Shown piece by piece: positions 6,604-10,114 of a DNA stretch of 10,114 bases. The notes beneath the pieces were generated by a model. That model saw only the letters and a list, made by a program, of their open reading frames with translations, had not been told where the DNA came from and did not search any database. Each line of letters opens with the position of its first letter. Positions within the stretch are counted from its first letter, which is position 1. The DNA lies in NCBI GenBank assembly GCA_964516325.1, contig CAZFAP010000179.1:1-10114 (forward strand), written 5' to 3'. This DNA is from CAZFAP01 sp964516325 (GTDB taxonomy: Bacteria; Auribacterota; JABMQX01). The translations under genes and the position numbers were made by a program.

Positions 6604-6796
6604 CAGCCCAGCGCGAAGCTCCCGGGCGAAATCCGACGCCGTCTCCAAATGCCTCCTCGCTGCCACCCAAATACAGCCGCACCCCATTTTGGTGAGAAGG
6701 TGACGATGGAGTGACTTTGTGGCGAAAGGCTCGCGCTGGAAACTGAGCGGCGCCGCGCAGACAGCCAGAGTGTCTATCCGGCAGAGGAAATAAGCG

Positions 6797-8344
6797 ATGG
6801 CAACGAAATTCCCGCTTGTCGAAGGAAAGAACGGAGCGGTCGGAACCGCTAACGCCGTATCCGCGGAGATCGGTCTCGAAATTCTCCAACGGGGCGGGAA
6901 TGCCGTGGACGCGGGTGTCGCGGTCGTTCTTTCCCTCGCGGTCACGGACTCGAAGAACGCATGTTTCGGCGGCGAGATGCCCGCGCTGATTTACCTGGCG
7001 AAGGAAAAGAGGGTTGTAGTGATTGCAGGGCAGGGTCCCGCGCCGAAAGCCTTCGGCAAGAAGCCGACAAGCTGGAAGGCGGCAATTCCGGGGCAGTTCG
7101 ACGCATGTCTTCTGGCCCTTCAACAATACGGGACTATGCGAGCAGCAGACGTGATAGAGCCGACTATCCGTCTGGCGGAAAAGGAGGTCGCGCCGCAGTG
7201 GCAGAAGAACCTCGCCCGGACCCTACGGGAGATCGTCGCGGCGGAGAAGCGTGCGGGGACTCTCAGCGAGGAGAGAGGGATTCACGCAGCGAGAGATTAC
7301 TTCTACCGCGGGCCCGTAGCGAAAGCGATTGTGAAGTTCTCCGACGAGAATGGCGGAATTTTGACCGAGGAAGATTTTGCGAGCTATTCTGCGAAGATCG
7401 AAGCCCCCGTCCACAGCAATTATCGCGGCTGCGACGTTTACAAGGTGGGTCCCTGGACGCAAGGTCCGGCTCTGCTTCAGACACTGAACATCCTGGAAGG
7501 GTTTGACCTCAAGGCGATGGGGCACAATTCCGCCCGGTACATTCACACGGTAACGCAGGCTCTGACGCTGGCGTTCGCCGACAGGGACATTTATTACGGA
7601 GACCCCGATTTCTGCCACGTCCCGCTCAAACAGCTCCTGTCAAAGCAATACGCTGCGGCTCGCAGGAAGCTCGTCGAGGAAAAGGCTCGGCATTACGTTC
7701 CGCCGGGCGATGCGGAGAGACTGGGGCCCATCAGCCCGAAAGGCGATCCCCGGGTTCACGGCTCGGTGTCGCTTCCTATGGACACGTCCGCCTCAGTAGC
7801 CGTTGACGGCGAAAGAAATGTGTTCTGCGCGACGCCAAGCGGCTGGGGTTCGGATGTGCCGATGGGGGGGACGGGCATCATTCTCGGGACGCGCCTCGTC
7901 TGCTTTTGGCCGCAAGCTGGACATCCGAACGAAGCGCGCGGAGGGAAAAGACCGCGAATCACTTTGACACCGACAATTGCCCAGAAAGACGGAGAGCCTT
8001 TCCTTGCAATCAGCGTCGCCGGGGGAGATAAACAGGATCAGGTCGCTCTCAACATCCTCCTGAACGTGCTCGAATTCGGAATGAATGCGCAGGAAGCCGC
8101 GCAGGCGCCCCGCGTCAGTACGCTCCACCACAGCGATTCGTTCAATCCGGGGGGCATCGTTGGGGAGGCGACCCTGGAGATTGAAGAAGGGGTGCCCGAC
8201 GAGACCATCAAGGAACTCGAGGGCATGGGCCATAAAATCCGTCGGGGCTTCTCTTCTTTTCCGAGCGTCATCCTGAACAAGTTCGGCGAGGGCATCCTCC
8301 AGATCGGCGCCCGAGAATATCACACCGGCCGCATGGCATGGTGA
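6797..8344 (+). CDS. Gamma-glutamyltransferase-family Ntn hydrolase, cytosolic (YwrD-like)
   Basis: This 515-residue member of the gamma-glutamyltranspeptidase family would be made as a precursor that cuts itself before a threonine. The N-terminal GAVGTAN (13-19) and GGNAVDAGVA (33-42) are family hallmarks. The predicted cleavage site and nucleophile are D329/T330 in MDTSASV, in place of the common TTHxS. GGTGIILGTR (357-366), KRPRITLTPTI (384-394) and VAGGD (407-411) belong to the small-subunit core. There is no signal peptide, so unlike most transpeptidases it is probably cytosolic, as in the YwrD-type group. The Arg that holds the gamma-glutamyl carboxylate (R114 in the E. coli enzyme, from memory) appears to be Gln79 in AGQGPAP. 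Glutathione may therefore not be the substrate; an amide or acyl hydrolase is an alternative. AGAGGAAA (6783-6790) is the ribosome binding site. It converges on the dNTPase gene with a 51 nt gap. Confidence 0.88.
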   Translation: MATKFPLVEGKNGAVGTANAVSAEIGLEILQRGGNAVDAGVAVVLSLAVTDSKNACFGGEMPALIYLAKEKRVVVIAGQGPAPKAFGKKPTSWKAAIPGQFDACLLALQQYGTMRAADVIEPTIRLAEKEVAPQWQKNLARTLREIVAAEKRAGTLSEERGIHAARDYFYRGPVAKAIVKFSDENGGILTEEDFASYSAKIEAPVHSNYRGCDVYKVGPWTQGPALLQTLNILEGFDLKAMGHNSARYIHTVTQALTLAFADRDIYYGDPDFCHVPLKQLLSKQYAAARRKLVEEKARHYVPPGDAERLGPISPKGDPRVHGSVSLPMDTSASVAVDGERNVFCATPSGWGSDVPMGGTGIILGTRLVCFWPQAGHPNEARGGKRPRITLTPTIAQKDGEPFLAISVAGGDKQDQVALNILLNVLEFGMNAQEAAQAPRVSTLHHSDSFNPGGIVGEATLEIEEGVPDETIKELEGMGHKIRRGFSSFPSVILNKFGEGILQIGAREYHTGRMAW

Positions 8345-8395
8345 GCATGGGGTTCGGTCTGAGTGCGAAGGCAGGAGAAACGACGGCGGGCGAAG

Positions 8396-9520
8396 TCAAT
8401 CTGCTCTGCGCCATTCTTCGAAGCGGATGGGCTCGGGGAAAGCGATTTCCTGGTAACAGCGAAGGGCGTAATCGTCGGTCATGCCGGCGATGTAATCCAC
8501 GACGATTTGAATCGGCGAGGCGCCTTCCTCCTCGTACAAAGACCTGAATTTGTCGAGGTAATAGACGAAGTGGCTGTCCACGAAGCGGTGGGACTTCGGC
8601 GTGCCCGGCTGCGAGCGCCACCTCATGTAGTTTTCCAGCAAGTGCTCGAACAGGGCTTTGAGGGCACGACGACAATAAGCTTTGTACTCGACAAGCACCT
8701 GGTGGCCATAAATGTTCTCGGAGTTGAAGTTTTTCAGCCTTGTGACGAGCTTTTGCTTTTCCTCTGAAAAGCCGACCCGCCCGCTCTCCCTCCCGAACTG
8801 AATCACATCGAGAACAAGCGCATTTATGATTTCGCCGTTTTTTGTCCCAAGTTCCTTCTGGATTTCCTTCGGGATGTCTTCGTTTTTGAGGAGCGGCGCC
8901 CTCGCGGCGTCTTCGAGGTCTCTCCCCAGATAGGCAATCATGTCCGAGATGCGGACGACGCATCCTTCCCACGAGCACGGGACTTTGCCCCTCTGCTTAA
9001 TTTCACCGAGGTCCGGACAGTCGCTACCCGGCTCAATCGGATACTCGGAAACCTCTCCGCAATGCGAGACGATCCCGTCCCTCACCGCATACGTGAGATT
9101 CAATCCGCCTTCCTCGTTAGCGAGCCTATCGGCGACGCGAAGGCTGTGGACTTCGTGATGGAAAAGAGGCGAACCGGGGCTTTCCTGCTGGACGATTTCG
9201 CTGATCAATTCCTCGCCGGAATGTCCGAAGGGAGGATGACCGAGGTCGTGCCCAAGGCCCATGCCTTCCGCCTTTTCCACGTCGAGACCGAGACCTTTGC
9301 AGATGGTCGCGGCGATGGTCGCAACGTGGAGCGAATGTTCGATTCGCGTGCAGACATGGTCGTTGGTGGGAGCAAAGAAGACCTGCGTCTTGCGCTTCAG
9401 CCGTCGGAATGCCAGAGAATGAACGATGGCCGTCTGGTCACGGAAATAAGGACCCCGGATATCCTCCTTTCGGCTTTTCAACCGCGATCGATACTGCTCT
9501 TCCGACAATGGATTGTGCAT
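8396..9520 (-). CDS. HD-domain deoxynucleoside triphosphate triphosphohydrolase (dGTPase-like)
   Basis: This family hydrolyses dGTP or other dNTPs to the deoxynucleoside and tripolyphosphate, controlling dNTP pools. The 374 residues match the shorter, non-enterobacterial type. RDQTAIVHSLAFRRLKRKTQVF (27-48) is the family's N-terminal signature. The metal-binding HD residues are H62 in RIEHSLHV, H91/D92 in GLGHDLGHPPFGHSGEE, and D193 in RISDMIAYLGRDLEDA. RDGIVSHCGE (147-156) is another family motif. The C-terminal part is helical. I chose ATG 9520 because AGGGAG lies about 5 nt upstream. The frame also has a GTG five codons earlier, at 9535, without a ribosome binding site. A dehydrogenase gene lies upstream on the same strand, 130 nt away and separated by an inverted repeat, so joint transcription is uncertain. 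The exact nucleotide preference cannot be read from the sequence. Confidence 0.93.
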   Translation of the reverse strand: MHNPLSEEQYRSRLKSRKEDIRGPYFRDQTAIVHSLAFRRLKRKTQVFFAPTNDHVCTRIEHSLHVATIAATICKGLGLDVEKAEGMGLGHDLGHPPFGHSGEELISEIVQQESPGSPLFHHEVHSLRVADRLANEEGGLNLTYAVRDGIVSHCGEVSEYPIEPGSDCPDLGEIKQRGKVPCSWEGCVVRISDMIAYLGRDLEDAARAPLLKNEDIPKEIQKELGTKNGEIINALVLDVIQFGRESGRVGFSEEKQKLVTRLKNFNSENIYGHQVLVEYKAYCRRALKALFEHLLENYMRWRSQPGTPKSHRFVDSHFVYYLDKFRSLYEEEGASPIQIVVDYIAGMTDDYALRCYQEIAFPEPIRFEEWRRAD

Positions 9521-9557
9521 CAGGGCTCCCTTCACCTGACAGAAAAGGGGATTCTCC

Positions 9558-9600
9558 GACAGAATTCACAGGATTGTCATGATTATCCTGTCATCCTGTC
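9558..9600. repeat. 43-base inverted repeat built from ATCCTGTC units
   Basis: The right side is two perfect tandem copies of ATCCTGTC (9585-9592, 9593-9600). The left side carries two degenerate copies in opposite orientation: GACAGAAT (9558-9565) and CACAGGAT (9567-9574). The two sides can fold into a stem of about 16 bp with a 10-base loop. It lies upstream of the dNTPase start and downstream of the dehydrogenase stop. From memory, CAGGATT/ATCCTG intergenic elements of this kind recur in many uncultured bacterial genomes. No T-run follows directly, so a terminator role is doubtful. Confidence 0.6.
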
Positions 9601-9626
9601 CTCCCCTCTGCGACCTCAGCGGTTGA

Positions 9627-9657
9627 AACCCCTACCGTGTAGGGTTGGCGCTACGCC
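9627..9657. repeat. Two adjoining palindromes at the 3' end of the dehydrogenase gene
   Basis: AACCCCTAC (9627-9635) pairs with GTAGGGTT (9639-9646) with one bulged C and a CGT loop. Next to it, GGCG-CTA-CGCC (9647-9657) resembles the palindrome at 6386-6398. The CTA loop, read on the minus strand, is the TAG stop codon of the dehydrogenase gene. The repeat therefore supplies the end of the reading frame. Confidence 0.5.
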
Positions 9658-10114
9658 CTGGACTGATACGTCCGCCAGCGCTCGTCGAGGTTGGGCTGCT
9701 GGATGGTCTCCATGACGTAATCGCCGATGTCGGCGCCGGTGGCGCCGCCGGGTCGTCCAGTGATGACCAACTTCTTTTCAAATTGCCCGCAGATGTCGAG
9801 AGCCCTCTCGAGGCGGTTGGCTTTCTCCTCATAGCCGATATGCCGCAGGAGCATGGCGCCTGCGCGAATCATGCTGCACGGGTCGGCGTACTGCGCGCGT
9901 CCTTCCTCGACCATTCTCGGAGCGGTCCCGTGGATTGCTTCAAACATCGCGTACCTTTTGCCTATGTTTGCGCTTCCGGCCGTACCGACGCCCCCCTGCA
10001 TCTCCGCAGCCTCGTCGGTGATAATGTCGCCGTATAGATTCGGAAGAGCAACAACGCGGAACTGCGTTCGCCTCTTCGGGTCAATGAGCTTTGCGGTCAT
10101 GATGTCAATGTACC
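9651..10114 (-). CDS. Isocitrate/isopropylmalate dehydrogenase family, C-terminal part (cut by window edge)
   Basis: About 154 C-terminal residues are visible; the gene continues beyond the right edge, so its start is not here. The family oxidatively decarboxylates a 2-hydroxy acid (isocitrate or 3-isopropylmalate) with NAD(P) and Mg2+ or Mn2+. YIDIMTAKLI at the edge, then PNLYGDIITDEAAE with the metal-binding aspartates, GSANIG and FEAIHGTAPRM are clear family motifs. GSANIG and HGTAP favour isocitrate dehydrogenase over isopropylmalate dehydrogenase. Just after HGTAP, where the NAD-dependent enzymes I remember have Asp-Ile and E. coli Icd has Lys-Tyr, this protein has Arg-Met. The following VEEGRAQYAD segment is also slightly longer than usual, so coenzyme choice is open. 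The last codons and the TAG stop lie in a palindromic repeat. Confidence 0.88.
   Translation of the reverse strand, partial: YIDIMTAKLIDPKRRTQFRVVALPNLYGDIITDEAAEMQGGVGTAGSANIGKRYAMFEAIHGTAPRMVEEGRAQYADPCSMIRAGAMLLRHIGYEEKANRLERALDICGQFEKKLVITGRPGGATGADIGDYVMETIQQPNLDERWRTYQSRA

Larger units (their letters stand above)
6247..6796. other. Divergent intergenic region carrying a cluster of palindromes
   Basis: The region between the promoter of the radical enzyme operon and the gamma-glutamyltransferase-like gene holds no convincing gene. Several open frames cross it, but they lack ribosome binding sites and run through palindromes. Its notable content is four GC-rich hairpin palindromes plus one 12-bp-arm inverted repeat within about 220 bases (6386-6603), annotated separately. 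Near the right end are a GCGGCGCCGC palindrome (6747-6756) and a small hairpin, AGACA/TGTCT (6759-6763 with 6771-6775), just before the ribosome binding site of the next gene. I found no clear promoter for that gene. Confidence 0.6.

Noticed and set aside
6313..7126. Several open frames on both strands in the gap before the gamma-glutamyltransferase-like gene
   Set aside because: They run through palindromes or into that gene, lack ribosome binding sites and show no family features.

Overview
The window is GC-rich bacterial DNA with six confident genes, one gene cut by the right edge, and a pair of small exported-protein genes that I do not recognise. An oxygen-sensitive glycyl radical enzyme with its activase points to an anaerobic or facultative host. 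The signal-peptide-like starts suggest an exported fraction. The short GC-rich palindromes between genes are of a kind I associate, from memory, with large genomes of uncultured bacteria. I cannot name a phylum from this.

Left end, + strand (125-1281): two neighbouring genes for small, probably exported beta-rich proteins. They are diverged paralogues over about 107 residues. Between them lies a 21-codon micro-ORF with a strong ribosome binding site; its stop overlaps a possible start of the second gene.

Centre, - strand (6146 down to 1359): a compact three-gene operon. A sigma70-like promoter (6218-6246) is followed by a 774-residue glycyl radical enzyme of the C-x-E (dehydratase/eliminase-like) type. 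Next comes its radical SAM activase with two extra [4Fe-4S] ferredoxin clusters, whose ATG overlaps the enzyme's TGA. Last, 28 nt further on, is a xylulokinase-like FGGY sugar kinase. I infer a pathway in which a polyol or sugar is dehydrated (or otherwise cleaved) by radical chemistry and a carbohydrate of the same route is phosphorylated. The enzyme keeps the catalytic Cys, the Glu two residues later and the glycyl radical loop, but its substrate-pocket segment differs from the glycerol and choline enzymes as I remember them. The substrate is therefore open, and this operon is the best candidate for something new.

Intergenic 6147-6796: the operon promoter, then a cluster of short perfect or near-perfect palindromes with no convincing gene.

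Right part: a cytosolic gamma-glutamyltransferase-family Ntn hydrolase (6797-8344, +) that lacks the usual substrate-binding Arg. It converges on an HD-domain dNTP triphosphohydrolase (9520-8396, -). An intergenic inverted repeat follows, and then the C-terminal part of an isocitrate/isopropylmalate dehydrogenase (10114-9651, -) that continues past the window. These last three genes look like ordinary metabolism, with no evident tie to the radical enzyme operon.
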